Below are positions 26,272 to 34,920 of a DNA stretch of 54,157 nucleotides, piece by piece. The notes under the pieces are model-generated. The model searched no databases. It was not told the origin of the DNA and worked only from the letters and a program-made list of their open reading frames with translations. The stretch covers positions 1-54,157 of the forward strand of contig JAEXDA010000036.1 of the NCBI GenBank assembly GCA_023401925.1. Direction: 5' to 3'. Source of the stretch: Bacillota bacterium (GTDB lineage: Bacteria; Bacillota; UBA4882; UBA8346). Each line of letters begins with the position of its first letter. Position 1 is the stretch's first letter. Position numbers and translations under genes: made by a program.

Positions 26272-26876
26272 TATTTTCTCCGAAATATAGGGTCTTCGAC
26301 TGCAAATGGGGAATCCACCGAGACTAATATGAGCGGATAAACGATTAACAGCGACAACAAAATTAAACCAATCTTCCAGATATCAAAAGATAGAATCCAA
26401 AACAGCAACATCAGAAAATTCAATATCGCCATACCGTAACCTAAAGGAATCCGGTATAACCGCGGGACTAATTTCGCAATAATCCGGCACAAACATATTT
26501 CGACGAAAGCGAAAAATAACCAGGCTACAATCTCCCGGGAATCGACTTCCATCCCACTGCCGATTTTGAGCCTCCATAAAAAAACTAAAGTCAAAAGAAA
26601 TCCGGCGAAAGTCCACAGGGAAGCCACCAATATCCGCCGCCAATTGATAACCGCAACGGTTTCAAATTGGCCTTCCTGTTCAGGATTGTATGTGAAAAAG
26701 GCACAACTTATCCAGCTTCCGATGATAAAACCAAAACTCAGTCCGGGAGGTATTGCCAATGCGAAAATAAAGGAAAGAACGAGATTCATAATCGGCGACC
26801 ATCGAATCACAAATTGTAAACCAAAACCCAATACAAAAAATATGATATCCATAACGATACTTCCCGTTGAATCCAT
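26271..26876 (-). CDS. Integral membrane protein of unknown function
   Basis: 201 residues with about six hydrophobic segments (around residues 8-24, 30-55, 82-103, 113-130, 145-165, 168-188) separated by short loops. I recognise no family. AGGAGG precedes the ATG, which lies 4 bp after yhaM, and the 3' end overlaps mtaB. It is co-transcribed with RNA-metabolism genes, but nothing in the sequence suggests a function. Confidence 0.8.
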   Translation of the reverse strand: MDSTGSIVMDIIFFVLGFGLQFVIRWSPIMNLVLSFIFALAIPPGLSFGFIIGSWISCAFFTYNPEQEGQFETVAVINWRRILVASLWTFAGFLLTLVFLWRLKIGSGMEVDSREIVAWLFFAFVEICLCRIIAKLVPRLYRIPLGYGMAILNFLMLLFWILSFDIWKIGLILLSLLIVYPLILVSVDSPFAVEDPIFRRK

Positions 26877-26879
26877 ATC

Positions 26880-27887
26880 TTATGCCTCCTCAGCCTTTTC
26901 TTCCTGCTTATTGTGGACTGCCCCCAAAAAAATTGATTTCCCAAGTCCCGGATCATATGCTGTCCACAAGCTTTCGGAATTTTGACCCCGGATTAAAGTC
27001 AAAAATTTTTGAACCTGTGCATCCATGTTATCAGCATGATGAAGAATACAGGCTTCCACCGTGAGCGGTTCGATAGGAGAACCCCATTCCATAACCCCGT
27101 GATGACTTACCAAGAGATGCAATAAGCTGTTTTTGAGCTGAATAAACTCTTCATCTGCTTGCTTGGTCTCCAAACTGCGTTGGAATGCCTCTTCCACCAT
27201 TTGTACACCCAGAACCAAATGGCCGATTAGTTTTCCTTCATCCGTTCCTTCAATATTCTTATCCCATTGATAAGTCTTAACTTTACCGATGTCATGAAGC
27301 AATGCGCCAGTAATTAATAAATCCCGATTCACCAAGGGATAATATTGGGCTGCCGCCTTGCAAAGAGCGGTTACTCCCGCTGTATGTTCCAGCAGGCCGC
27401 CAATATAAGCATGATGACGTTTTAGAGCTGCAGGCGCGACTTTGAAACGTCCGGCAAAAACTTCATCTTCTAAGAAGACAGCCAAGACTTTCCGCAGTAA
27501 AGGATTACTGATTTCATTAACCGTGGCCACGATAGACCGCCAGTATTCGGTGAGATTACCCGGGGAGCGGGGTAAAAACTTTGAATAATCGATTTCTTCA
27601 TCAGAAAGCAAACGGAAGGCCTGGGTATTATTACCCTCCCATTCCAATTGAAGCCGTTCCTTAAAAACCTTCGATTTAATATTTTTTAACTCAATCACTG
27701 TGCCCACAGGTAGGCGTTGATATAACTGCTCATCGGCATGCCATATTTTTACCGCTAATTCTCCCGTTTGGTCGCCAATTTTGAGCGCCAAATAGAAACT
27801 TCCATTCTTGGCGGTACGAATTTGGTTTTCAAGAATCAAATATTGACCCGATACCGAATCATTGCCGATTATTTCTTTAATCTCCAT
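26880..27887 (-). CDS. 3'-5' exoribonuclease YhaM-type (OB + HD domains)
   Basis: 335 residues. The N-terminal OB fold (about 10-95; GSFYLALKIGDQTGELAVKI) precedes an HD domain with HH-AYIGGLLEHTAGV and the metal motif LLHDIGK at about residues 200-206. SHHGVMEWGSP and LHHADNMDAQ follow, as in YhaM. YhaM trims single-stranded RNA and DNA from the 3' end in Firmicutes. ATG 27887 follows AGAAGG at 9 nt, and overlaps the end of the upstream gene. Confidence 0.9.
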   Translation of the reverse strand: MEIKEIIGNDSVSGQYLILENQIRTAKNGSFYLALKIGDQTGELAVKIWHADEQLYQRLPVGTVIELKNIKSKVFKERLQLEWEGNNTQAFRLLSDEEIDYSKFLPRSPGNLTEYWRSIVATVNEISNPLLRKVLAVFLEDEVFAGRFKVAPAALKRHHAYIGGLLEHTAGVTALCKAAAQYYPLVNRDLLITGALLHDIGKVKTYQWDKNIEGTDEGKLIGHLVLGVQMVEEAFQRSLETKQADEEFIQLKNSLLHLLVSHHGVMEWGSPIEPLTVEACILHHADNMDAQVQKFLTLIRGQNSESLWTAYDPGLGKSIFLGAVHNKQEEKAEEA

Positions 27888-28806
27888 TGGCCACAACCTT
27901 CTCCACTTTTTTAACTGTTAAAAATCCCAAAAATTTAGCCATTGAAAACAGATCATAGGCATTATGCTCCAAAATGGGTCGCAAGTATTTGCCATCCCCA
28001 CTATCTAAAAAGCAGTTATAAAAACGAGCAATCTCCGAGCCGGGAATATCATCATCCCGTTCCTGATTCAATAAGCATTTTTCGATTGTCAACAACCGGC
28101 AATCCGGTAAAACTCCGCGATAATTTTTCCTGGCTTGCCGTAATAAATCCAATTGCCAAGAATCAAAATTCACCGCTAATTGGTGATACCCCATCCTACC
28201 CTTTAAATACGGCAAATCAAAGCTACGCCCATTATAACTCACTAAAATACTACTCTTCATAAGTAGCTTGGAAACTTCTAATAAAATGGCTTTTTCCTCC
28301 CCAAAATCTCTGGCTAAATACTGGTGAATTTGGCCATGGCCGTTTTCAAATTCCAGGATGCCCACTAAAAATATGGGGTGAATGTAATACAAACCTAAGG
28401 TTTCGATATCAATAAACCGAACTGTATCCGGCTGGTAAAAACTGAGCAATTGAAAATCACTAGCCCCGTATCGTGCTAATCGGACTGTATCCTTAGCCTC
28501 TATGGTCCTTATCAAATCCAGGGCAGCTCTTTGCCATCGCGGATGCCGGGTTAAATCATAAATCGTCAAATATCCTTCCCGTTTCAGCTTAGCAGCAATG
28601 GTCGGTCCGACACCATAGATTAAGCACAAATCGGTTGCCAATTCCTTGGGATTTGGAAAATGGAATTGAACATGTTCGGTTCTCATTTCGATCAATTCAA
28701 AGAGTCCGGCTTCGTTGGCATGCTCCCGTTCTCCCATTACCAGAAGCTCCGGACTCAGACAATAAGGCTCATTGTTTTGATCCGCAAAGAATTTTATCCT
28801 CTTCAT
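27877..28806 (-). CDS. RNase H-fold exonuclease, YprB type
   Basis: About 309 residues. A helix-hairpin-helix (LIYGVGPTIAAKLKREGYLT, residues about 80-100) precedes a DEDD exonuclease core. The DxE motif is FIDIETLGL, a second Asp lies in VSYNGRSFDLPYLKGR, and the final motif is HNAYDLFSM with an Asp. This is YprB-like (RNase H-like superfamily). The start at 28806 is chosen for AGGAAG 6 nt upstream; an upstream GTG at 28848 overlaps lptA and is possible. It overlaps yhaM at the 3' end. Confidence 0.85.
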   Translation of the reverse strand: MKRIKFFADQNNEPYCLSPELLVMGEREHANEAGLFELIEMRTEHVQFHFPNPKELATDLCLIYGVGPTIAAKLKREGYLTIYDLTRHPRWQRAALDLIRTIEAKDTVRLARYGASDFQLLSFYQPDTVRFIDIETLGLYYIHPIFLVGILEFENGHGQIHQYLARDFGEEKAILLEVSKLLMKSSILVSYNGRSFDLPYLKGRMGYHQLAVNFDSWQLDLLRQARKNYRGVLPDCRLLTIEKCLLNQERDDDIPGSEIARFYNCFLDSGDGKYLRPILEHNAYDLFSMAKFLGFLTVKKVEKVVANGD

Positions 28807-28834
28807 CGCCGCTTCCTGCCTGATTCCTTGTATT

Positions 28835-29917
28835 TCATTTTCCATCACGGAAAGGGTTTCTTTTTTTGGGGGATTGTTTTTCGTTCATTTGATCAACTTG
28901 ATAATGGATATCCACATGGCTGCTGACTGTAAAATTTTTATCATTAATAAAAACCGTCATCCTATCTCCGTAAACTTCTTCGCCTTGAGGCCTTTTTAAA
29001 TAAACGTCGCCGATTAATTTCATCTGTTGCAGCTTATCATGATATTCAATCGAATCGGCAAAAACAATAAAATCCTTATGCTCAACCCGGCCCTGGCCAC
29101 CCGTTGCAAAATTCTTGGTGTCTGAATCAAACTCCAGTCCTACAGTTGAAAGTTTAAAATGATCTTTGACAACTTTACCAGCGGAGTCTTTGGTTTCAGC
29201 CCGCTCCAAAACGACTCTGGAGTTAAAAACTCCATGCTTTTCACGATAATCATAACGCAATTCATCTCCAAGAATCGTTACATCTTCATGAACAAGTCTC
29301 ACCCTTTTCTTGGCAATGATGCTGTTATTTAAGGTATTGATGATAACTTCATCAGCGACAATTTCCTCTCCACTTGGCCTTTTGATCTTGGCATTACCCA
29401 AAAAAGTCAATTCCTGTTGCTTACCGTTATACCCTATGAAATCAGCCGTTCCTGTAAAATCTTTATGCTCCGCCAAACCTTGGTTTTGAACCCGAAAATT
29501 CCCGGTATCCGATTCAAAATAAAGATTGTCGGCAGAGAGTTTCAAACTGTCTTGGGTTACATTTCCCCGGCCGTCCTTGAGTTCTTTTCTGTATAAAACA
29601 ACATTTTCCAAAAATGTGCCGGTTTTGGCTTTCAAATTGTATTCCAACCGGTCGGCGCCGATTATCACTTCCGAAGAAGTCAATTGAAGTTTGTTTTTAA
29701 AAAACGCGATTTTTTTATTGAGATCGACATCGGCTGAATCGGTGGTGATTTCATTGGATCCTTGTTTGAAGCTGACATTACCGGCCAGGTAGGTAAGATT
29801 TTTTTTATTATCTCCCCAAATTTTGTCGCTTTTCACTTGTACGGGTTCATCACCGGCTTTCACGACACTTGCTAGCAAATAAAAACAAACCACCCAACCT
29901 ATCAGGGAGCGCCTCAT
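28835..29917 (-). CDS. lptA: LptA/OstA-like LPS transport protein with internal duplication
   Basis: 360 residues with an N-terminal signal (WVVCFYLLASVVKAGDEPVQ). OstA repeats follow: ITTDSADVDLNKKIAFFKNK, LEYNLKAKTGTFLENVVLYR, ADEVIINTLNNSIIAKKRVR and LRYDYREKHGVFNSRVVLER. Two stretches are near copies: KLSADNLYFESDTGNFRVQN and KLSTVGLEFDSDTKNFATGG, each followed by AEHKDF/VEHKDF and KIKRPSGEE/YLKRPQGEE. The duplication makes it about twice the usual LptA size. LptA bridges the periplasm for LPS. It overlaps lptC by ATGA. Confidence 0.85.
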   Translation of the reverse strand: MRRSLIGWVVCFYLLASVVKAGDEPVQVKSDKIWGDNKKNLTYLAGNVSFKQGSNEITTDSADVDLNKKIAFFKNKLQLTSSEVIIGADRLEYNLKAKTGTFLENVVLYRKELKDGRGNVTQDSLKLSADNLYFESDTGNFRVQNQGLAEHKDFTGTADFIGYNGKQQELTFLGNAKIKRPSGEEIVADEVIINTLNNSIIAKKRVRLVHEDVTILGDELRYDYREKHGVFNSRVVLERAETKDSAGKVVKDHFKLSTVGLEFDSDTKNFATGGQGRVEHKDFIVFADSIEYHDKLQQMKLIGDVYLKRPQGEEVYGDRMTVFINDKNFTVSSHVDIHYQVDQMNEKQSPKKRNPFRDGK

Positions 29918-30591
29918 GGATTAATCGTCGCTCCTTTGGGATCAATCAATTGATAGGTTTCATCTTTGTGGTAAAATTTAATACCCTCCGCAGTAATACG
30001 GTTATTGTTCTGAACTAATGCCACATCTCCTTCTAGATCCATTTCTTCTTTTGAAAGATTAATCTGTAAACGATTGGCTGTCATCAGCGTATCCTTCTGG
30101 TAAAGTCGGACTGCCGTTTCTGAAGTCATCATTTCTTTGCGATAATCGATAACAGCATCTTTGGTTTTCACAATACAGTCGGCGACTTTAGCTTCGAGCT
30201 CTCCGCCGATATATAACATTTCGGGAATCCTCTCCCAGCGTGCCCAGGCCGCCCTAAAGTCAACCCGCTCACTTTTCATCGAAAATGCAACTCCATGGGC
30301 TATTTTTTGAAAATAAACGATATTACCATCTGCTGATTGCCACATTCTCCGGGCTTCAATCTCCCAAGATTTTTTATTCTGATCCCACCCGGTAAGTTTG
30401 GTTGTTTCCATATCCATGCTGGGAATCATCGGTTTATTGGGCTGAATCTTTTGAGAGATAGCGAAACTTATATCCCACCATCCGCCCAAATATCCCACGA
30501 TGGCAATGAAAAAGAGGATCAAGAAAGGACATATCCGTTTTACAATTAAATTTATTTTCCCAGTTTTCAAGGTTAACTTTTCAGCGCTCAT
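29914..30591 (-). CDS. lptC: LPS export protein LptC
   Basis: 225 residues. A cytoplasmic N-terminus is followed by one membrane segment (ICPFLILFFIAIVGYLGG). The periplasmic part has LptC-like alternating strands: MDMETTKLTGWDQNKKSWEI, WQSADGNIVYFQKIAHGV and KDAVIDYRKEMMTSETAVRL. LptC sits in the inner membrane complex LptB2FG and passes LPS to LptA. It lies 7 bp after lptF/G and overlaps lptA. Confidence 0.85.
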   Translation of the reverse strand: MSAEKLTLKTGKINLIVKRICPFLILFFIAIVGYLGGWWDISFAISQKIQPNKPMIPSMDMETTKLTGWDQNKKSWEIEARRMWQSADGNIVYFQKIAHGVAFSMKSERVDFRAAWARWERIPEMLYIGGELEAKVADCIVKTKDAVIDYRKEMMTSETAVRLYQKDTLMTANRLQINLSKEEMDLEGDVALVQNNNRITAEGIKFYHKDETYQLIDPKGATINP

Positions 30592-30598
30592 TTCTACT

Positions 30599-31681
30599 TT
30601 ACCGTTCCCGTTCCATCACACAAACCAATCCAGCTCCAAGTGTAAAAAAGAACACATGAGGAGTCCATGCTGCTATCCAAGGGGAAATTAAACCGTTTGA
30701 ACCCATCGTCCTGCCAATAACCTGCATTGTGTAATAACCCATAATAATTAAAAAACAATAAACCATGCCCATCCAGCGTGAATGACGCCCCGTTAAAAGT
30801 GTTAAAGGGGTTGCCAAAAAAACTAACACCAACGCAATCAGGGGATCGGCAAATTTCTGGTAATAAAGAACGGTATAAATTGGAAGTTGAAGTCCACTTC
30901 TCTTATAAACACCGATTAAATGCTTTAATTCGGTCGTCCGCATTTCGTTGGGAGATTTATCATTGCCTACCAGGACATTATTATCGGTTGTCATTTTGAT
31001 TTCCATCTTTTGAAAACTGACTTCCGAATTTATTACTCCCGCTTTATTCATTTCATGAATCGTGCCGTTATGCAACTCCCAAAGGCCATTGTGCAATATT
31101 CCAGAGTCCGCGGTGATAATCCTGGGCCACCTTCCCCCAGTCCTTGCTTCAAAAATCAAAATCCCGGAAATCTTTCTTTGTCTGCGGTCCACTTGCTCCA
31201 AATACACAAACCGCTCCTGAGGGCCCTTAAAAACTACTTTCTCCTTAAATAGGGGCATGTTTTCCTGCATCGACAAACGCCGGAGTTCAGTTTGAAAACG
31301 GTGATTGGCGGCAGGAACTATTAAATCGTTCCACCAATAGGCACTGACACAGATTAAAAAAAGACCCACAAAAATAGGAAGCATGATCCGAAACAAAGAA
31401 GGCCCACAAATCCGAATCACATCCAGCTCGCGTTCCCGAAGCAACCTGCCGAGGGTTAAAATAATTCCAAACAAAGAAGCAGCGGGCAACACATCCATCC
31501 AAAGCGACGGGATTTGATTCAACAGCAATTTAACCAACAATCCTGAAGTAACATGATATCCAATAAACAAATCGTTATAATCGAAAAAAATTTTACCGAT
31601 TCCCAGGACAGTAAAGCCTAAGCCACAGATGAAAAACTGTAGTTGAAATTCCTTCCAAATATAACGATCAATAATTCGCAC
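30599..31681 (-). CDS. LPS export permease LptF/LptG (YjgP/YjgQ)
   Basis: 360 residues. The start IDRYIWKEFQLQFFICGL and the first membrane segments (FIGYHVTSGLLVKLLLNQIP, LPAASLFGIILTLGRLLRER) are typical. LPS-binding beta-jellyroll follows in the periplasm, then C-terminal segments FADPLIALVLVFLATPLTLL. GTG start after AAGGGG. Only one copy is present here, and no LptB is in the window. It pairs with LptC and LptA in the LPS transport machine; F versus G cannot be told. Confidence 0.9.
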   Translation of the reverse strand: MRIIDRYIWKEFQLQFFICGLGFTVLGIGKIFFDYNDLFIGYHVTSGLLVKLLLNQIPSLWMDVLPAASLFGIILTLGRLLRERELDVIRICGPSLFRIMLPIFVGLFLICVSAYWWNDLIVPAANHRFQTELRRLSMQENMPLFKEKVVFKGPQERFVYLEQVDRRQRKISGILIFEARTGGRWPRIITADSGILHNGLWELHNGTIHEMNKAGVINSEVSFQKMEIKMTTDNNVLVGNDKSPNEMRTTELKHLIGVYKRSGLQLPIYTVLYYQKFADPLIALVLVFLATPLTLLTGRHSRWMGMVYCFLIIMGYYTMQVIGRTMGSNGLISPWIAAWTPHVFFFTLGAGLVCVMERER

Positions 31682-31853
31682 GCAATTGATAACCCCTTAT
31701 AAAAAGCTTTAAAAAAGGACGTCTCGAAGACCACTCATAAAAACAATAAGATATACAATATATAACATTATCGATAATCCAACGTTTATATACGGTATAT
31801 CTTTGTTGACGGTCCAAGCCCATTAAAAATTCTTTGGGGAAAGCCTCGTTCAC
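31668..31853 (-). CDS. Possible 61-residue coding sequence between lpxD and lptF/G
   Basis: The reverse-strand frame starts with GTG overlapping the lpxD stop by GTGA and ends 14 bp inside lptF/G, filling the gap exactly. The product is basic with a weak hydrophobic middle (IIDNVIYCISYCFYEW) and no family I recognise. Coupled overlaps are suggestive, but no Shine-Dalgarno sequence is visible, so it could be chance. Confidence 0.25.
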   Translation of the reverse strand: MNEAFPKEFLMGLDRQQRYTVYKRWIIDNVIYCISYCFYEWSSRRPFLKLFIRGYQLRANY

Positions 31854-32875
31854 TTTGACGATTTGCCTTCCAACTCTGATATTCTTTTCTTTAATTCCTT
31901 CATTTCTTTTAACAAATCGGGCAATCTACCCATTGCCGCCTGAATTCGCATATCTTCCGCATGGGGGCGGGCAGGGCTCCCGGACACAAAGGAATTGGCT
32001 GGCAAATTGCTTATAACCATCGAACAACCGGCGGCAACCGAATCATCGCCGATAACGACATGATCCACCACGCCAACTTTACCGGCTAAAACCACTCGAT
32101 TACCTAATTTGGAACTACCTGCCATTCCGGCACTGCCACACAAAAGACTATCTTCCCCCACGACGCAATTATGGCCGACTTGAACCAGGTTATCAATTTT
32201 AGCGCCTCTTTTAATTAATGTCGCTCCGGTGGTAGCCCGATCAATGGCAGTATTGGCGCCAATTTCGACATCGTCTTCAATTTTCACGATGCCGACATGG
32301 GGAATTTTAATTTGTTTACCTTGTACCGCTACATAACCGAAGCCATCGGCCCCGATTACAGTTCCGGCGTGAATTTGAACATTATTTCCAATAATACAAT
32401 CCTTGCGAATAACGACATTGGCATGAATAACGGTATTCTCGCCAATGATGACACCGTCCTCAATCATCGCTCCGGGATGAATCACGGTGTTTTTACCGAT
32501 GACAACATCATCCCCGACATGTACCAGGGAGCGGATTGTGCAACCCTCTCCTTTAAAATTCCTACCAACGACCGCACTAGGATCGATCCCTGGTATATAA
32601 TTTTGGGGCGGGTAAAAATAATTTAGAATTTGGGCAAAAGCTAATCGAGGGTTGGAAGCTTTTATTGCCGGTTTATTAATTTCTATAATGTTGGCGGGTA
32701 CAATCATCGCACTGGCTTTACCATGATTTGCCGATTCCATAACTCTTATTGAAGTGACCAGCGTGATATCTCCGGGTCCGGCATCCTCTATTCCAGCTAT
32801 CCCCTTAATTTCAACCGTATTATCGCCAATTATTTCCCCTTGAACCAACTGAGCTAATTCTTTTAAGGATGGCAT
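31850..32875 (-). CDS. lpxD: UDP-3-O-acylglucosamine N-acyltransferase
   Basis: 341 residues. The N-terminal uridine-binding domain (PSLKELAQLVQGEIIGDNTV) is followed by the left-handed beta-helix of hexapeptide repeats. The catalytic His is in LVQVGHNCVVGEDSLLCG, and GVKVGVVDHV-type coils follow. The C-terminal helix is KKRISELEGKSSK. LpxD adds the second acyl chain in lipid A synthesis in the cytoplasm. ATG 32875 has AAGGGG 10 nt upstream; TTG 32884 is the alternative. Confidence 0.95.
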   Translation of the reverse strand: MPSLKELAQLVQGEIIGDNTVEIKGIAGIEDAGPGDITLVTSIRVMESANHGKASAMIVPANIIEINKPAIKASNPRLAFAQILNYFYPPQNYIPGIDPSAVVGRNFKGEGCTIRSLVHVGDDVVIGKNTVIHPGAMIEDGVIIGENTVIHANVVIRKDCIIGNNVQIHAGTVIGADGFGYVAVQGKQIKIPHVGIVKIEDDVEIGANTAIDRATTGATLIKRGAKIDNLVQVGHNCVVGEDSLLCGSAGMAGSSKLGNRVVLAGKVGVVDHVVIGDDSVAAGCSMVISNLPANSFVSGSPARPHAEDMRIQAAMGRLPDLLKEMKELKKRISELEGKSSK

Positions 32876-32897
32876 TGGTTTCAAACCCCTTTTTGGT

Positions 32898-33326
32898 TTA
32901 TTTATCTAATTTGGCAATAACATCACTGGTAATATCCATCGAACTGTAAAAGAAAACTTGCGGACTGGATACGGCTTTGATGCCTTTGGCTTTTGCTACT
33001 TGTGCAGTTATTTCCTTCACCCGCTCCACGAAGGCATTTTGCTTGTCTTCTTGAAATTTCCGGAATTCATTATTGATTTTAGCTCTTTCAACATCGGTTT
33101 TAGCCGCTGCGACCTGGGTCCTTAATTGTTCGCCTTTTTTCTGTAAATCTTTATCAATTTGTTGGCCGTAAGAACTCTCTTTAACAATTTTATTTAAATC
33201 AATGGTAGCCACGCGAAAACTAAAGGCATTAAAAGCCCAAATCATTCCCCCCAGCAATATGATAAATCCTAGCAAAATTGCCCCCGGGATTAAAAAATTG
33301 CCTATTTGACCTTCATTTTTTGACAT
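32898..33326 (-). CDS. Skp/OmpH-like periplasmic chaperone, membrane-anchored (copy 2)
   Basis: 142 residues. Instead of a cleavable signal there is an uncleaved-looking membrane anchor (FLIPGAILLGFIILLGGMIW). The OmpH features are VATIDLNKIVKES, a long coiled coil (about 60-110) and the C-terminal FFYSSMDITSDVIAKL. Skp-family proteins carry unfolded outer-membrane proteins across the periplasm. It is next to lpxD and downstream of the other Skp-like gene and bamA. GGAGG precedes the ATG. Confidence 0.85.
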   Translation of the reverse strand: MSKNEGQIGNFLIPGAILLGFIILLGGMIWAFNAFSFRVATIDLNKIVKESSYGQQIDKDLQKKGEQLRTQVAAAKTDVERAKINNEFRKFQEDKQNAFVERVKEITAQVAKAKGIKAVSSPQVFFYSSMDITSDVIAKLDK

Positions 33327-33384
33327 CGTAAAATCCTCCGTTTCAACATCCCAATTTTAATTTTCTGTTGCCGACAGCACTCAT

Positions 33385-34278
33385 TTATTTCTTCTTTTCC
33401 TGCCGCCGCGTGTCGATTGCTTTGGTAAATTCTTCATTCTGGCTTTGATGCCACTCATCATAATTATGAGTTAAGTTTTCCTTAAATGCTGCTAGATCAT
33501 TCTCTAACTGGTTATTTAATTTCTGCTTCAAATTCACAAGTTGTTGTTGGATTTCATCGGTTTTTTGCTGCTCATAAAGGATTAAACGTTTATTAACCAA
33601 TTCCTTCCTGGCTGCTACTTTACGAGCAATTTCCAACTTAATGGCCGTGATTTGAGCTTGAATTTTTTTACGATAACTACTTATAACTCCTGGAGATTTT
33701 TCTTTCAAATCCGAAAGAGCCAGTTCCAATTGTAAATTAACCAGAGCCAATTGTTGTTCCGAAATTAATCCATTTTCAAAATCATGAAGCTGTTTGGCTA
33801 TTTCCCGCCTTTTTCGGGCCAGAGCAGCCTGTAATGATTCTTGCATGCTATAGGAATTTTTTTGAAACTCATTATTGAAAAAATAGCGCCGCTTTGTAGC
33901 ATAGTCCTGAAATGTTTCCTGAAGTCTGGATAACTTTAATGTTTCCTCAATCTCCGAAATCCGTTTGATTTCAGAGATTTGGTGATCCAATTCGGTTCGA
34001 ATAAAACCGTCTTCCTCAAATGCACCATTCCCCACTGCCTTTTGGGGAGAGGCGCCAGCCCAATTTTTCAATAAACCGCTTATGCTCTTGTCTAACTTGG
34101 CATAACCATCCCAATTCGGCTTTTGTAAGTGTAACAAATGATTCTTGATTTTTTGTTCGGCCATTCTCTCTGAACGCTCAAGTGTTACCTTCCCTAAAAC
34201 CAAAACCAGGGCGACTACCAGGCCGGCAATCATCACCAGCAAAAAAATTATTCTTTTTTTATCCCATGAGAAAATCAT
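33385..34278 (-). CDS. Membrane-anchored periplasmic coiled-coil protein of unknown function
   Basis: 297 residues. A short N-terminal membrane anchor (IIFLLVMIAGLVVALVLVLG) is followed by about 270 residues of heptad-rich helix (LARKRREIAKQLHDFENGLI, then KLEIARKVAARKELVNKRLI). I recognise no catalytic family. It sits between two Skp-like genes and overlaps the upstream one by ATGA, so it may be an envelope chaperone or spacer protein with them. This is context-based. Confidence 0.75.
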   Translation of the reverse strand: MIFSWDKKRIIFLLVMIAGLVVALVLVLGKVTLERSERMAEQKIKNHLLHLQKPNWDGYAKLDKSISGLLKNWAGASPQKAVGNGAFEEDGFIRTELDHQISEIKRISEIEETLKLSRLQETFQDYATKRRYFFNNEFQKNSYSMQESLQAALARKRREIAKQLHDFENGLISEQQLALVNLQLELALSDLKEKSPGVISSYRKKIQAQITAIKLEIARKVAARKELVNKRLILYEQQKTDEIQQQLVNLKQKLNNQLENDLAAFKENLTHNYDEWHQSQNEEFTKAIDTRRQEKKK

Positions 34279-34865
34279 TTTTTATTCGGGGTATTATTTT
34301 TCCCTGTATTGGCGGCGGCTTCCTTTTTAGCTTTTTCGATTACATCTTGAGTGATATCAGTGCCGCCATAAAAACATAAACTCTTTTCAATCACCAAGGA
34401 TATTTTCTTTTCTTCAGCCACTTTGGCGATAATGCCTTTCACCCGGTTCATCGTGGCATCCTTCTGATCATTGATATATTCCTGCAATTCATCGTATTTT
34501 TTTTGGATTTGAGCATTGACTTCATTGATTTTTTTATTATTATCGTCCTGCAATTGTTTATCGATTGCAGCCTGCTGTTCGGAATTTTTACCAACCTTGT
34601 CGGCAACGGCTTTCTTTTCTATATCTTTCGCCGCACTCTGCTGTTGGGAAAACAGGTAACCCCGAAAATAATTTAATTCGGATGTTTTGTCCTTGGCGAT
34701 TTCCTGGAGTTTTATAAAGTCGGGTAGTTCGGCCTGCAATCTCTGCATATCCACATAGCCAACGGAGTCTTTACCCGCTGCCCCAGCATAACTGCTAAAA
34801 AAAGCCACTAAAGCCAAAATAATGACTCCAACCCCTAAATGCCCTTTGATTTTTTGAAACTTCAT
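34275..34865 (-). CDS. Skp/OmpH-like periplasmic chaperone (copy 1)
   Basis: 196 residues. It has a signal-like N-terminus (GVGVIILALVAFFSSYAGAA), then VGYVDMQRLQAELPDF, a helical middle with the coiled-coil arms and the family-typical end SLCFYGGTDITQDVIEKAKK. The end matches that of the other Skp-like protein. ATG 34865 follows AAAGGGG. It lies 55 bp after the beta-barrel gene, in line with bamA. Confidence 0.87.
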   Translation of the reverse strand: MKFQKIKGHLGVGVIILALVAFFSSYAGAAGKDSVGYVDMQRLQAELPDFIKLQEIAKDKTSELNYFRGYLFSQQQSAAKDIEKKAVADKVGKNSEQQAAIDKQLQDDNNKKINEVNAQIQKKYDELQEYINDQKDATMNRVKGIIAKVAEEKKISLVIEKSLCFYGGTDITQDVIEKAKKEAAANTGKNNTPNKK

Positions 34866-34920
34866 TGTTTTTCCCCTTTTCCTAATATAATTTGTTTCCA
34901 TGCCCTTCATGAAGAATTTT

